A stretch of 64,000 nucleotides of DNA, from positions 1,054,001 to 1,118,000 of the forward strand of contig NZ_CP107834.1 of assembly GCF_036346595.1 (NCBI RefSeq), in the 5' to 3' direction. Under the pieces are notes generated by a model, which saw nothing but the letters and a program-made list of their open reading frames with translations, did not search any database and had not been told where the DNA came from. The stretch comes from Streptomyces sp. NBC_00525 (lineage in GTDB: Bacteria; Actinomycetota; Actinomycetes; Streptomycetales; Streptomycetaceae). Of the stretch, positions 16,770 through 25,814 are shown in pieces; position 1 is the first letter of the stretch; every line of letters starts with the position of its first letter. Made by a program: the position numbers and the translations under genes.

Positions 16770-17077
16770 GGTCTTCCCCCCGGAGTTTCGTTCATGTGTG
16801 CGCCGCACTCGGGCGCGAGCGCGACGGCATCGTACCGAGCGGACCGTTCACCCGTACGTCCCCCATGTCACCCGTACGGCCCGGAGCATCATATTTTCTT
16901 TCTTCACCCCCCTTTACCTATACGAATCCTGACGAATCGCCACATCCTCTGCACCAGTACCGTCACGAATGTCCTGCGCGCCGCCTATCCCCTTGGCGCG
17001 CGATCCGCATCATGGACGACCATAGGGATACGAAAGAGATGCGGAACACCAAGGAACCGCGGTGAGAGGAGGCGTCC
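16770..17077. other. 308-bp divergent intergenic region (DUF5685 / sepF)
   Basis: It contains an unusually AT-rich stretch (about 16880-16945), likely promoter DNA for one or both divergent genes. I see no clear operator dyad, RNA gene or small ORF. Confidence 0.5.
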
Positions 17078-17521
17078 ATGGGATCGGTGCGCAAGGCGAG
17101 CGCCTGGCTGGGCCTCGTCGAGGACAACGACGAGCGGTACTACGACGACGACGAATACGCCGAGGGTGCGCGGACCGGCACCGGCCAGGCCTGGGTGACC
17201 GATCCGCGCGTGCGGGTGGCCTCCGAGGCGGCCCAGGAGACCGGCCGCCGGATCGCCACGGTGACCCCGGACAGCTTCCGGGACGCCCGCAGCATCGGCG
17301 AGCTGTTCCGGGACGGCGTCCCGGTGATCATGAACCTCACGTCCATGGACTCCGCCGACGCCAAGCGCGTGGTGGACTTCGCCGCCGGGCTGATCTTCGG
17401 ACTGCGCGGGTCGATCGACCGCGTGGCCACCCGGGTCTTCCTGCTGACCCCCGCCGACACCCAGGTGCTGAACGGCGAAGCCGCCGGCCGCCCGACCGAC
17501 GGCTTCTTCAACCAGAGCTGA
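17078..17521 (+). CDS. sepF: SepF-like cell division protein
   Basis: A 147-residue protein. The N-terminal amphipathic helix ([13 protein letters not shown]) is the membrane-targeting part, followed by an acidic linker and the SepF core (about 58-140: [50 protein letters not shown]). SepF tethers FtsZ filaments to the membrane. This gene is away from the ftsZ/dcw cluster, so it is probably one of the extra SepF paralogues that streptomycetes carry. GAGGAGG stands before ATG 17078. It converges on the acyl-CoA dehydrogenase gene with a 15-base gap and no obvious terminator. Confidence 0.88.
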   Translation: MGSVRKASAWLGLVEDNDERYYDDDEYAEGARTGTGQAWVTDPRVRVASEAAQETGRRIATVTPDSFRDARSIGELFRDGVPVIMNLTSMDSADAKRVVDFAAGLIFGLRGSIDRVATRVFLLTPADTQVLNGEAAGRPTDGFFNQS

Positions 17522-17536
17522 CCGCCCTCCGGGCGC

Positions 17537-18748
17537 TCATCGGAACGCGTCCAGACCGGTGAGCGCCTTCCCCAGGACCAGCTGGTGCATCTCCACGGTG
17601 CCCTCGTAGGTGAGCACCGACTCCAGGTTGGTCGCGTGCCGCATCACCGGGTACTCCAGCGAGATCCCGTTGGCGCCGAGGATCGTGCGCGAGGTGCGGC
17701 AGATCTCGATGGCCTCCCGCACGTTGTTCAGCTTCCCGAAACTGACCTGCTCCGGACGCAGCCGCCCCGCGTCCATCCGCCGGCCCAGGTGGTGGGCGAG
17801 CAGGATTCCCTTGTGCAGCTCGACCGCCATGTCGGCGAGCTTGGCCTGGGTGAGCTGGAAACCGCCGATGGGCCTGCCGAACTGCTCCCGGCTCCGCGCG
17901 TACTCCACGGCCGCCTCGAAGCTCGACCGGGCCGCGCCCATGGCGCCCCAGACGATGCCGTAACGGGCATGGCTCAGACAGCTGAGCGGGCCGCGCAGCC
18001 CGGTGACGCCCGGCAGGACGGCGTCGGCGGGCAGCCGCACCTCGTCCAGGATCAGTTCGCTGGTGACCGAGGCGCGCAGCGACCACTTGTGCCGGATCTC
18101 GGGTGCGGAGAAGCCCGGCGCGTCCGTCGGTACCACGAAGCCCCGGATGCCGCTGCCGTCCTGGCTGTCGCCGGTCTGCGCCCAGACGACCGCGACCCCG
18201 GCGACCGAACCGTTGGTGATCCACATCTTGCGGCCGCTGAGCACCCAGTCCCCGCCGTCGCGCCTGGCGTACGTGCGCAGGCCGGCCGGGTCCGAGCCGT
18301 GGTCCGGTTCGGTGAGGCCGAAGCAGCCGATGGTCTCGCCGGCCGCCATGCCGGGCAGCCACCGCTGCTTCTGCTCCTCGGAGCCGTAGCGGTGGATCGC
18401 GTACATGGCGAGGGAGCCCTGTACGGAGACGAGCGAGCGGATGCCGGAGTCGGCCGCCTCCAGCTCCAGGCAGGCCAGCCCGTACTGGACGGCGGTGGCG
18501 CCCGCGCAGCCGTACCCCTGGAGCGACATGCCGAGCGCGCCGAGCGCGCCCAGTTCGCGGGCCAGCTCGCGGATGCCGGGCAGCTCGCCGTTCTCGTACC
18601 ACTCGGCGATGTGCGGCAGGACGCGGTCGGCGGCCCAGGTGCGGACCGTGTCGCGGATCGCGAGGTCCTCGGGGTCCAGCAGGTCGTCGAGGCCGATCGG
18701 GTCGCGGGGGTCGAAGGGCGGGAGCTTCGGGGTGGGGGCGGTGGACAT
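17537..18748 (-). CDS. acyl-CoA dehydrogenase, glutaryl-CoA dehydrogenase-like
   Basis: A 403-residue flavoenzyme of normal length. It shows the FAD/substrate loops (CFGLTEPDHGSDPAG, WVLSGRKMWITNGSVAG), the R-x-Q-F-G-x-P-I helix (SREQFGRPIGGFQLTQ) and the catalytic Glu in TYEGTVEMH near the C-terminus, in the position used by glutaryl-CoA dehydrogenases. It should oxidise, and perhaps decarboxylate, a dicarboxylyl-CoA from lysine or tryptophan breakdown. It starts at ATG 18748 after a purine-rich AGGCACACCC stretch. No electron-transfer flavoprotein or CoA-transferase is adjacent. Confidence 0.88.
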   Translation of the reverse strand: MSTAPTPKLPPFDPRDPIGLDDLLDPEDLAIRDTVRTWAADRVLPHIAEWYENGELPGIRELARELGALGALGMSLQGYGCAGATAVQYGLACLELEAADSGIRSLVSVQGSLAMYAIHRYGSEEQKQRWLPGMAAGETIGCFGLTEPDHGSDPAGLRTYARRDGGDWVLSGRKMWITNGSVAGVAVVWAQTGDSQDGSGIRGFVVPTDAPGFSAPEIRHKWSLRASVTSELILDEVRLPADAVLPGVTGLRGPLSCLSHARYGIVWGAMGAARSSFEAAVEYARSREQFGRPIGGFQLTQAKLADMAVELHKGILLAHHLGRRMDAGRLRPEQVSFGKLNNVREAIEICRTSRTILGANGISLEYPVMRHATNLESVLTYEGTVEMHQLVLGKALTGLDAFR

Positions 18749-18850
18749 GAGGGTGTGCCTCCGGCAGAACGACGGGGAACGGCTGGGAACGGCGACGGGA
18801 CGGTTACGAGCAGCAATGGCCAGGCATCGACGGCTCGAAAACTAGCAGCG

Positions 18851-20578
18851 TTAGTTACGTTGCCGTGCCGACGTTACGACCCGGTGTGCCGCTCGTCCAG
18901 AGCCCCCCGCCCCGGCCGGCCGGCGCCGGGCGGGCAGCCGTACCGCCGCGTCCGGACACTCGACGGGTGCCGCCGGTGCCGGGGCCACCGCGTCCAGGCG
19001 CTCCGCGGACTCGCGCGGCTCGCACAGCTTCGGCGCGCACTCCATCAGCCGGGGCAGCCGCAGCGCGGCCAGCGCGCCGAGCAGCAGCAGCCCCGCGCTG
19101 ACCATCAGCGTGACGTGCAGCCCGTCGATGAAGGCGTCCCGCGCGGTGGCGCGCAGTACGGCGCCGAGGGGCCCGCCCAGCTGCTCCGCCTCCTGGTACG
19201 CCTCGCCCAGCGAGTGCGAGGCCGCCGCCCCCGCGTCGGCGGGGACCCCGGCGGCGGGCAGGCCGGCCAGGCCGGGGGTGTACGCGGCGTTCATCACGCT
19301 GCCCAGCAGCGCTATGCCCATCCCGGCGCCCAGCTGGTAGGAGGTCTCCCCGATCGCCGCCGCCCCGCCGGCCCGGTCGGCGGGGGCCTCGCTGAGCATC
19401 GACTCGTACGCGCCGAACAGCGTGGACTGGAGGCCGAAGCCCAGGGCGACGAACGCGACGGCCAGCAGCCAGGCCCGGTCGTGCCGGCCCATCGCGGTCA
19501 GCGTGAGCACCGAGGCGGCCGTCAGGACGAACCCCCAGCCGACCATCCGGCGCGGCCCGAGCCGGCGCAGGGTGTGGGAGCCGGTGGCGCCTGCGGCCAT
19601 CGCGGCGAAGGTGAGCGGGAGCAGTCTGAGGCCGGTCTCCAGGGGGCTGAGGCCGAGGACGAGCTGGAGGTACTGGACGGCGACGAGCTCCAGGCCGACC
19701 AGGGCGAGCATGGCGAGGACGATGCAGCCGACCGCGGTCGAGAAGGCGGGCCTGCCGAACATGCCGATGTCGATCAGCGGATGGGTGCGCCGTTTCTGGC
19801 GGCGGACGAAGGCGACCAGCAGCGCGGCGCCGAGCAGCAGCGGCACCAGGGTGGCGGCACCGGTCAGCCCCTCCCCCGTACCGGCCCGCTTCACGCCCAG
19901 GACCACGCCGAGCACTCCGGCCGCGGCCATCAGCGCGCCGAGCACGTCCCACGGGCCGTCGTCGCTGCCCCGCGACTCGGGGAGCAGCAGCCGGCCGACG
20001 GGGAGGATCAGGGCCATCAGCGGGATGTTGATCAGGAAGACCGAGCCCCACCAGAAGTGCTCGACGAGGAATCCGCCGATGACGGGGCCGGTGGCGGCGC
20101 CGACCGCGGCGACGGCGGACCAGACGCCGATCGCAACGGCCCGCTCGCGCCGGTCGGGGAAGACCTGGCGCAGGATCGAGAGCGTCGCGGGCATGATCAT
20201 CGCCCCGCCGACACCGAGCAGGGCCCGGGCCGCGATGAGCACGCCCGCACTGCCGGCCAGGGCGGCGACGGCGGACGCGACGCCGAAGAGGGCGTAGCCG
20301 ATCAGCAGGACGCGGCGGCGGCCGACCCGGTCGCCGAGGGTGCCGAAGAGGATCAGCAGGGAAGCGCAGACCAGCGGGTAGGCGTCCACGATCCAGAGCA
20401 GCCCGGCGGCGCTGGGCCGCAGGTCCTCGGTGACGGCGGGGACGGCGACGTGCAGCACGGTGGCGTCGAGCGCGACGAGCAGCAGGCTGAGGCAGAGGAC
20501 GACGAGGACGACCCAGCGATTGGCACCGTCGGCGGCCGAGCGCAGGCGGCGGATTCGGGCGGTGGTCGTCCCGGACAT
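18851..20578 (-). CDS. DHA2-type MFS multidrug efflux transporter
   Basis: A 575-residue protein with about 14 membrane helices, matching the EmrB/QacA (DHA2) family: motif D1-like LDATVLHVAVPAV in helix 1, motif A GDRVGRRRVLLIG, motif C-like VGAATGPVIGGFLVEHFWW. It should export hydrophobic drugs using the proton gradient. The last ~60 residues are a Pro/Ala/Arg-rich cytoplasmic tail. ATG 20578 follows GGGAGGT; the longer frame to 20704 is unsupported. No TetR or MarR regulator is adjacent, but a perfect 14-bp palindrome lies 163 bases upstream. Confidence 0.9.
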   Translation of the reverse strand: MSGTTTARIRRLRSAADGANRWVVLVVLCLSLLLVALDATVLHVAVPAVTEDLRPSAAGLLWIVDAYPLVCASLLILFGTLGDRVGRRRVLLIGYALFGVASAVAALAGSAGVLIAARALLGVGGAMIMPATLSILRQVFPDRRERAVAIGVWSAVAAVGAATGPVIGGFLVEHFWWGSVFLINIPLMALILPVGRLLLPESRGSDDGPWDVLGALMAAAGVLGVVLGVKRAGTGEGLTGAATLVPLLLGAALLVAFVRRQKRRTHPLIDIGMFGRPAFSTAVGCIVLAMLALVGLELVAVQYLQLVLGLSPLETGLRLLPLTFAAMAAGATGSHTLRRLGPRRMVGWGFVLTAASVLTLTAMGRHDRAWLLAVAFVALGFGLQSTLFGAYESMLSEAPADRAGGAAAIGETSYQLGAGMGIALLGSVMNAAYTPGLAGLPAAGVPADAGAAASHSLGEAYQEAEQLGGPLGAVLRATARDAFIDGLHVTLMVSAGLLLLGALAALRLPRLMECAPKLCEPRESAERLDAVAPAPAAPVECPDAAVRLPARRRPAGAGGSGRAAHRVVTSARQRN

Positions 20579-20740
20579 GCATCTACCTCCCAAAAGGTCC
20601 CTCGCACTCGGCGGGCCCATGGGACGCGATGTCCACCGTCCGTCGGGGGCCCGGCATCGAACGGGCGAGTGATCCGTCAGCGTACGCGAGTTCGGCAGGG
20701 CCACACGTGGCCCATCTCATACCGTCCGACCCGGTGAAGT

Positions 20741-20754
20741 GTGGCGTACGCCAC
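20741..20754. promoter_or_regulatory. perfect 14-bp palindrome, candidate operator of the MFS gene
   Basis: GTGGCGTACGCCAC is its own reverse complement. It sits 163 bases upstream of the efflux pump start in a non-coding region; a TetR-like repressor is possible but none is nearby. Confidence 0.4.
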
Positions 20755-20967
20755 TGCCGCACACCCGTTCGGGTCACCGTCGGGACCTGCGGCGATCCAT
20801 CGGCGGCCGCCCGGCGGCGCCGCACGGCCGCCCGCCCGAAGCCGTACCGTAACCGGACTGCCACCCTCCGTTCCGTTCCGGCGCGCTGTCGATAAACACA
20901 CTTCGAAGCCCCGGAGACAGTGCGGCTATTTCGGTGAATTATCTTTTCGAACAGGCATCGCATAACC

Positions 20968-20985
20968 CTCGTAAAGAAATACGAG
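20968..20985. promoter_or_regulatory. CTCGTA-N6-TACGAG dyad upstream of PAP2 gene
   Basis: Perfect 6-base arms around AAGAAA lie in an AT-rich block 117 bases before the PAP2 start. It could be an operator or a weak hairpin. Confidence 0.35.
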
Positions 20986-21101
20986 AGTTATTCATGCTCC
21001 CTGGGAAAACCCGCCCGGTGAGACGCAGTCCACATCACATCGTCATCACGAACCGCCCGGATCGACCGGGACACTCACTCACTCGCTGTAACGTCGATTG
21101 G

Positions 21102-22115
21102 GTGCGTACCGACATCTTCGCCCGGCTGGACCGGGAGCCGGAACCGCCGAAGATAGAGACACCGCGGATGAGCCGTCACCGCATCGCTCTCTTCGGCGGG
21201 ACGTTGGCGTTCTATGTGGCCATCGTCGTCGCCGTGCTCATGTCGACCTGGCTGGTGGCCCTGGACTGGAAGGTCATGCTCTTCCGGCCCTACGAGCAGT
21301 GGCCCTCGATCCACGCAGCCCTCGACTACTACGTGGTCCTCGGGCAGCGCGGACCCACGGCGGTCATGGTCGCCTGCTGGCTCGGCTGGCGCTCCTGGCG
21401 GCAGCACACCCTGCGTCCGCTGCTGACGCTGGGCGCCTCGCTGCTCCTGCTCAACCTGTCGGTGGGTGCGGTCAAGATCGGCCTCGGCCGGCTCGGCCCG
21501 CACTACGCGACCAGGATCGGATCGGCCGAGCTCTTCGCCGGCGGCGATATATTTCCCTCGGGTCACACCGCCAACGCCGTGGTGACCTGGGGCATCCTCG
21601 CCTACCTGGCCGCCACCCCGAGGGCCAGGCGCTATCTGTCGGCCCTGTCCGCGATCGTCTCGCTCGGCGTCGGCCTCACGACGGTCTACCTCGGTACGCA
21701 CTGGCTGAGCGACGTGCTCCTCGGCTGGGCGGCCGGCCTGCTCATCCTGCTGGGCCTGCCCTGGGTGGAGCCGCTGATCACCCGCGCCGAGAACTGGATC
21801 TTCGTCGCCCGCGCCCGGCTGGGCGCACCCGGCAGCAGGCCGCTGCGCCCGGCGCCCGCCGCAGCCCCCGTGGCCGCCCCGGCCGGCCGGCCGGGCACGC
21901 CGCAGACCGGGGACGAGCCGGCCGCGCAGAGCCCGGCACACGGTCAGACGGGGCGCCCGCCGGCCGCCAGCACCCGCCCGCGCCCCGCGCCCGCCGTCCA
22001 CGCGGTGCGCTCGGAGCGGTCCCCGGTCACCCCGGCCGGCAGCCGCCGCCCGCCGCACGCGGACCGCGCCCCGCGCGGGGGTACGGCTCCGGCCCGCCCG
22101 GTCGCCGGCGGCTGA
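21102..22115 (+). CDS. PAP2-family membrane phosphatase
   Basis: A 337-residue membrane protein with about six helices and the PAP2 motifs: a degenerate first motif (KIGLGRLGPHYAT, lacking the usual RP), PSGHT (GGDIFPSGHTANAV) and the C3-like VYLGTHWLSDVLLG with catalytic His and Asp. It probably dephosphorylates a lipid phosphate such as undecaprenyl pyrophosphate or phosphatidate on the outer leaflet. The last ~100 residues are a disordered Pro/Ala/Arg-rich tail. GTG 21102 gives a natural MRTDIFARLDREPEPP start; the open frame upstream to 20934 is rejected. Confidence 0.85.
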   Translation: MRTDIFARLDREPEPPKIETPRMSRHRIALFGGTLAFYVAIVVAVLMSTWLVALDWKVMLFRPYEQWPSIHAALDYYVVLGQRGPTAVMVACWLGWRSWRQHTLRPLLTLGASLLLLNLSVGAVKIGLGRLGPHYATRIGSAELFAGGDIFPSGHTANAVVTWGILAYLAATPRARRYLSALSAIVSLGVGLTTVYLGTHWLSDVLLGWAAGLLILLGLPWVEPLITRAENWIFVARARLGAPGSRPLRPAPAAAPVAAPAGRPGTPQTGDEPAAQSPAHGQTGRPPAASTRPRPAPAVHAVRSERSPVTPAGSRRPPHADRAPRGGTAPARPVAGG

Positions 22116-22136
22116 CGCCCCTTCCGTACGGCTCCG

Positions 22137-22163
22137 GGGCCCCGGCCACGACGGCCGGGGCCC
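22137..22163. terminator. bidirectional terminator between PAP2 and I78 genes
   Basis: Perfect 11-base arms (GGGCCCCGGCC 22137-22147 and GGCCGGGGCCC 22153-22163) enclose ACGAC. It lies between convergent genes. Confidence 0.6.
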
Positions 22164-22192
22164 TTCGCGCGCGTCCGGCGGGCCCGCGGCGG

Positions 22193-22408
22193 TCAGCCGG
22201 TCCAGCAGCGCCGGACGACGCCGCCGTCGACCTCGAAGTTGATCCGGCCCGCCTGGAACTCCATCGTGACGAACGTGCCCGGCGCGAGGGACCGGACGGT
22301 GGTCCAGCCGTGCTCCCGGGCCCGCCGCTCGGCGGTCTCCGCGGCGAGGCCCACATACGCGCCGGTGGCGTCGTCGGGCTGGGCGGGAGGGGTCGGTATG
22401 GGTGCCAT
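22193..22408 (-). CDS. I78-family (potato inhibitor I-like) peptidase inhibitor
   Basis: A 71-residue protein. Residues about 20-71 match the I78 inhibitor fold: GAYVGLAAETAERRAREHGW, then APGTFVTMEFQAGRINFEVD and the terminal GGVVRRCWTG. Members of this family block subtilisin-type serine proteases. There is no signal peptide, so it probably acts inside the cell. ATG 22408 gives the family-typical length; the frame extends to 22486 without similarity. It stands alone, converging on the PAP2 gene. Confidence 0.82.
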   Translation of the reverse strand: MAPIPTPPAQPDDATGAYVGLAAETAERRAREHGWTTVRSLAPGTFVTMEFQAGRINFEVDGGVVRRCWTG

Positions 22409-22995
22409 ACCTTCACCGTAGGCGGCCGGGAGCGGGGGCGGTAGCCGGGGCCGCGCGGGGCCGCACGGCATCTTCACGTCCCTCACCGGTCACGCTTGTG
22501 TCACAGGATCACGACATGTGTTCCCCTTGGGCTCCTTCACTCGAACGAGCGATTCACAACTGGACGCACAGTAATCGCACAGGCCGGTGAACGATCATCG
22601 GACCGGTAAGCCCGGGGCGCGGAAACCGGGCGGAAACCGGGTCGATTTCCGCCTCTCGGCGCAGTTGAATTCCGCACGGAAAGCGCGCCGCAAAGGCGGG
22701 CTTCGCCGGTATTTAACCTTCCCTTATTGTGCGCTTGTCCGAAAGGGCCGCCGGAGCCGCCTCCGGGAGGGCCCGGACACGCGCCGGCGACCGTATAGCG
22801 GACAACCCGCTCCCCCGCATTCCGGCCCCCGCGGGCGGTCCGTCGCGCCCCCGCCGCCCCGCGCCGCCCGCGCGCTCCGCACGCCCCCCGGCCCGATTCC
22901 GTACGCCTTCCGGCGTGACCCCGGCAGCGGATCGCCCGTTGTCATCACTGAGCCGGGAACCGCCCGGCGCACGTACCGAGTTCGAGGAGCCACCC
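22409..22995. other. 587-bp intergenic region
   Basis: No gene is supported. It contains an 11-bp tandem duplication (GGAAACCGGG units at 22621-22642), an AT-rich spot near 22710-22730, and presumably promoters for the I78 gene (minus) and the downstream hypothetical gene (plus). Open frames here have no protein-like composition. Confidence 0.45.
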
Positions 22996-23778
22996 GTGCC
23001 GCGCATGCTCGATGTCAGCGAGGACGTACGCGCCGAGATCGGCGACGCCGAAGCCGACCGGCTGCTCGTCGGCGACAACGCCCCCGGCAGCTACGACTGC
23101 ACCTCCTGCCGCACCCCCGGCGACTCCGAGCAGGAGCGCACCAGCACGGTGCTGTTCGTCGGCGACGAGACCGCCGTGCTCGCCTTCGCGCACGCCAGCT
23201 GCATCCCCTCCCAGGTCGTCCAGGTCGCCGAGGAGCAGCTCCAGGGCGCCGTCCGCAGCATCACCGGCGGCGACGGGGGCGAACCGGAGCGGGTCGTGCC
23301 CGAGCAGGCCGTCCTCGGCATCACCAGCGGCCTCGTCCTGATCGACGACGAGCTGCACCCGGCCCTGGTCGTGGAGCCGACCGGCGCCATCGCCCGCCCC
23401 GGCACGGACGGCCGGGACGGCGACCAGTTCCTCCAGCTGCTCCTGGAGCAGGGCTTCCAGCCGGTCCACCGCATGGAGCAGGTGCCCGAGGTGCTGCACG
23501 GCTGGTCGATTCTGCTCGCCATGGGCCAGCTGCACGCCGTGCTCCAGCCGGGTACGGGGGGCGGCTCCCCGGTCGCCTGGTGGCAGGCGCACGCGCCGCT
23601 CCAGGTCACCGAGGGCTGGCGGACGGCCGTCAACAAGTCGCAGACCGTCCTCGTATACGCCGCCCCGGCGGGCTCCATCGGCCAGCAGCCCCGCGAGGAC
23701 CTGCTGCGCGAGGCGCTGGAGAAGGCGTCGGCCGCCGGGCTCCTGGTCGCCGCCGCCATGCCGCTGGCCGGGACCTGA
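22996..23778 (+). CDS. conserved streptomycete hypothetical protein
   Basis: A 260-residue soluble acidic protein that I recognise only as conserved among streptomycetes. It has a CxxC pair near the start (SYDCTSCRTPGD) and the segments STVLFVGDETAVLAFAHASC and LVLIDDELHPALVVEPTG, with no membrane helix. GTG 22996 is chosen because GAGGAG (22984-22989) is 6 bases upstream; ATG 23005 is an alternative. The frame is open far upstream but coding character starts here. Function unknown. Confidence 0.7.
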   Translation: MPRMLDVSEDVRAEIGDAEADRLLVGDNAPGSYDCTSCRTPGDSEQERTSTVLFVGDETAVLAFAHASCIPSQVVQVAEEQLQGAVRSITGGDGGEPERVVPEQAVLGITSGLVLIDDELHPALVVEPTGAIARPGTDGRDGDQFLQLLLEQGFQPVHRMEQVPEVLHGWSILLAMGQLHAVLQPGTGGGSPVAWWQAHAPLQVTEGWRTAVNKSQTVLVYAAPAGSIGQQPREDLLREALEKASAAGLLVAAAMPLAGT

Positions 23779-23879
23779 CCGTGCCGGCGCTCCCGCGCCG
23801 CCGGCGAACAGGTGTCTTCCCGACGGGTGTTTCTCCGGCGGGCCCGCATCCGACGACCGACGAGGTCGTTGGCACCTAC

Positions 23880-24185
23880 GTGCACTCATACAACCCCTCC
23901 CACCAGCGCCAGGGCCCCATCCCCGCCATGCGTCCCTCGCAGGAACCTTCGGGCGGCCCGTCCCACACCCCGATCTACGATGCGCTGTACTCCGAGTACC
24001 GCCGCTCGTTCCGGGCGCTGCCGGGAGACCGGACCGGGGAGGAGAGTCTGGGCCTCCAGGCTCTCGGCACCGGTCTGCCCGGCTCGCGCGCCCCGATGCA
24101 CGGCCTCGGCGGCTGGCAGCGGGTGGGACGGCACGCCGGACACGCCCGGCCCGCGGCGCTGCCGCCCGGCTCGCGGGACGCCTGA
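23880..24185 (+). CDS. small conserved hypothetical protein
   Basis: A protein of 101 residues from GTG 23880, or 85 from ATG 23928. The core HTPIYDALYSEYRRSFRALPG looks like a real helical element and is the only well-ordered part; the rest is Gly/Pro/Arg-rich. Neither start has a convincing Shine-Dalgarno. It begins about 100 bases after the preceding hypothetical and ends before a strong hairpin, which supports a real transcript end. Function unknown. Confidence 0.5.
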   Translation: MHSYNPSHQRQGPIPAMRPSQEPSGGPSHTPIYDALYSEYRRSFRALPGDRTGEESLGLQALGTGLPGSRAPMHGLGGWQRVGRHAGHARPAALPPGSRDA

Positions 24186-24220
24186 CCGCTGGGACCGGCG
24201 CAGGCCCCGGACACGGCGCA

Positions 24221-24255
24221 GCCCCGGACCGCACGCTCGCCGTGCGGTCCGGGGC
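24221..24255. terminator. terminator between the small ORF and der
   Basis: Perfect 15-base arms (GCCCCGGACCGCACG at 24221-24235 and its complement at 24241-24255) around CTCGC, between convergent genes. Confidence 0.65.
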
Positions 24256-24280
24256 CGCGCCGTGCGCGTATCCCTGGGGG

Positions 24281-25750
24281 CTACTTCTTGCGGCCGCGCT
24301 TCTCGCGGACCCGCACCGAGATGTGGATCGGGGTGCCCTCGAAGCCGAACTCCTCGCGCAGCCGGCGCTCGACGAACCGCCGGTAGCCGTGCTCCAGGAA
24401 GCCGGAGGCGAAGAGGACGAAGCGCGGCGGCTTGGTGCCCGCCTGGGTGCCGAACAGGATGCGAGGCTGCTTGCCGCCCCGGACCGGGTGCGGGTGGGCG
24501 GCGACGATCTCACCGAGGAAGGCGTTGAGGCGGCCGGTCGGGACGCGGGTCTCCCAGCCCTCCAGCGCGGTCTCGATCGCGGGGACCAGCTTCTCCATGT
24601 GGCGGCCGGTGCGGGCGGAGACGTTGACCCGGGGGGCCCAGGCGACCTGCGCCAGCTCCGTCTCGATCTCCCGCTCCAGGTAGTAGCGGCGCTCCTCGTC
24701 CAGCGTGTCCCACTTGTTGAAGGCGAGCACGACGGCGCGGCCCGCCTCCACGGCCATGGTGACGATGCGCTGGTCCTGGACGCTGATCGTCTCGCTGGAG
24801 TCGATCAGGATGACCGCGACCTCGGCCTTCTCCAGGGCGGCGGCGGTGCGCAGCGAGGCGTAGTAGTCCGCGCCCTCCTGGAGGTGGACCCGGCGGCGGA
24901 TGCCGGCCGTGTCGATGAACTTCCAGGTGACGCCGCCGAGCTCGATCAGCTCGTCCACCGGGTCGCGGGTGGTGCCGGCCAGCTCGTTGACGACGACGCG
25001 CTCCTCGTTGGCCACCTTGTTCAGCAGCGAGGACTTGCCGACGTTGGGGCGGCCGATGAGCGCGATGCGGCGCGGGCCGCCGGTGGCGGTGCCGAAGGAC
25101 TGCGGCGGGGCCTCGGGCAGCGCCTCCAGGACGGCGTCCAGCATGTCGCCGGTGCCGCGGCCGTGCAGCGAGGAGACCGGGTGGGGTTCGCCGAGGCCGA
25201 GCGACCACAGGGCGGTGGCGTCCGCCTCGCCGCTCTGGCCGTCCACCTTGTTGGCGCAGAGCACGACGGGCTTGCCGGCCCGGCGCAGCAGCTTGACGAC
25301 GGCCTCGTCGGTGTCGGTGGCGCCGACGGTGGAGTCCACCACGAAGACGACCGCGTCGGCCGTCTCGATCGCGTACTCCGCCTGGGCGGCGACGGAGGCG
25401 TCCAGGCCGAGGACGTCCTGCTCCCAGCCGCCGGTGTCGACGACCTTGAAGCGGCGGCCCGCCCACTCCGCCTCGTAGGTGACGCGGTCGCGGGTGACGC
25501 CCGGCTTGTCCTGCACGACGGCCTCGCGGCGGCCGATGATCCGGTTCACCAGGGTCGACTTGCCGACGTTGGGGCGGCCGACGACGGCGAGGACGGGCAG
25601 CGGTCCGTGACCGGCCTCGTCCAGGGCGCCCTCGACCTCTTCCGGGTCGAACCCCTCCTGCGCGGCGAGCTCCATGAACTCCGCGTACTCGGCATCGCCA
25701 AGCTCTCCGTGCTCGTGGTCCGAGCCGCCGGAGTGAATCTGGTCGTTCAT
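24281..25750 (-). CDS. der: ribosome biogenesis GTPase Der (EngA)
   Basis: A 489-residue protein with the double-GTPase layout unique to Der. G domain 1 has GRPNVGKST and DTGG; G domain 2 has [13 protein letters not shown] and NKWD; a KH-like C-terminal domain ends in a basic [10 protein letters not shown] tail. The first ~50 residues are an acidic extension common in actinobacteria. It acts in 50S subunit maturation. ATG 25750 has AGAGGA upstream. It is the last gene of the aroH-tyrA-cmk-plsC-der series and is separated from plsC by 64 bases with a hairpin. Confidence 0.96.
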   Translation of the reverse strand: MNDQIHSGGSDHEHGELGDAEYAEFMELAAQEGFDPEEVEGALDEAGHGPLPVLAVVGRPNVGKSTLVNRIIGRREAVVQDKPGVTRDRVTYEAEWAGRRFKVVDTGGWEQDVLGLDASVAAQAEYAIETADAVVFVVDSTVGATDTDEAVVKLLRRAGKPVVLCANKVDGQSGEADATALWSLGLGEPHPVSSLHGRGTGDMLDAVLEALPEAPPQSFGTATGGPRRIALIGRPNVGKSSLLNKVANEERVVVNELAGTTRDPVDELIELGGVTWKFIDTAGIRRRVHLQEGADYYASLRTAAALEKAEVAVILIDSSETISVQDQRIVTMAVEAGRAVVLAFNKWDTLDEERRYYLEREIETELAQVAWAPRVNVSARTGRHMEKLVPAIETALEGWETRVPTGRLNAFLGEIVAAHPHPVRGGKQPRILFGTQAGTKPPRFVLFASGFLEHGYRRFVERRLREEFGFEGTPIHISVRVREKRGRKK

Positions 25751-25780
25751 GAAGTCCGTTCCTCTTTGCATCATCATCGA

Positions 25781-25803
25781 TGGACCGCGCAGCGCGCGGT
25801 CCA
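25781..25803 (-). terminator. hairpin between plsC and der
   Basis: Perfect 10-base arms (TGGACCGCGC at 25781-25790, complement at 25794-25803) around AGC. It lies between two genes on the same strand, so it may act as a partial terminator or RNA-processing site. Confidence 0.45.
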
Positions 25804-25814
25804 CTACTCAAGTC

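Larger units (their letters stand above)
20579..21101. other. 523-bp divergent intergenic region (MFS / PAP2)
   Basis: No gene is supported here. It holds a perfect 14-bp palindrome (20741-20754), an AT-rich block (20920-21000) with the dyad CTCGTA-N6-TACGAG (20968-20985), and probable promoters for both flanking genes. The PAP2 frame is open from 20934 but the extra residues do not look like protein. Confidence 0.5.

Noticed and set aside
17508..18602. 364-residue minus-strand ORF
   Set aside because: Out-of-frame shadow of the acyl-CoA dehydrogenase gene.
20947..20962. second LexA box (TCGAAC half-site)
   Set aside because: The right half does not match the consensus.
20934..21101. N-terminal extension of the PAP2 protein
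   Set aside because: The extra 56 residues are not hydrophobic or domain-like, no Shine-Dalgarno is near 20934, and the block is AT-rich like a promoter.
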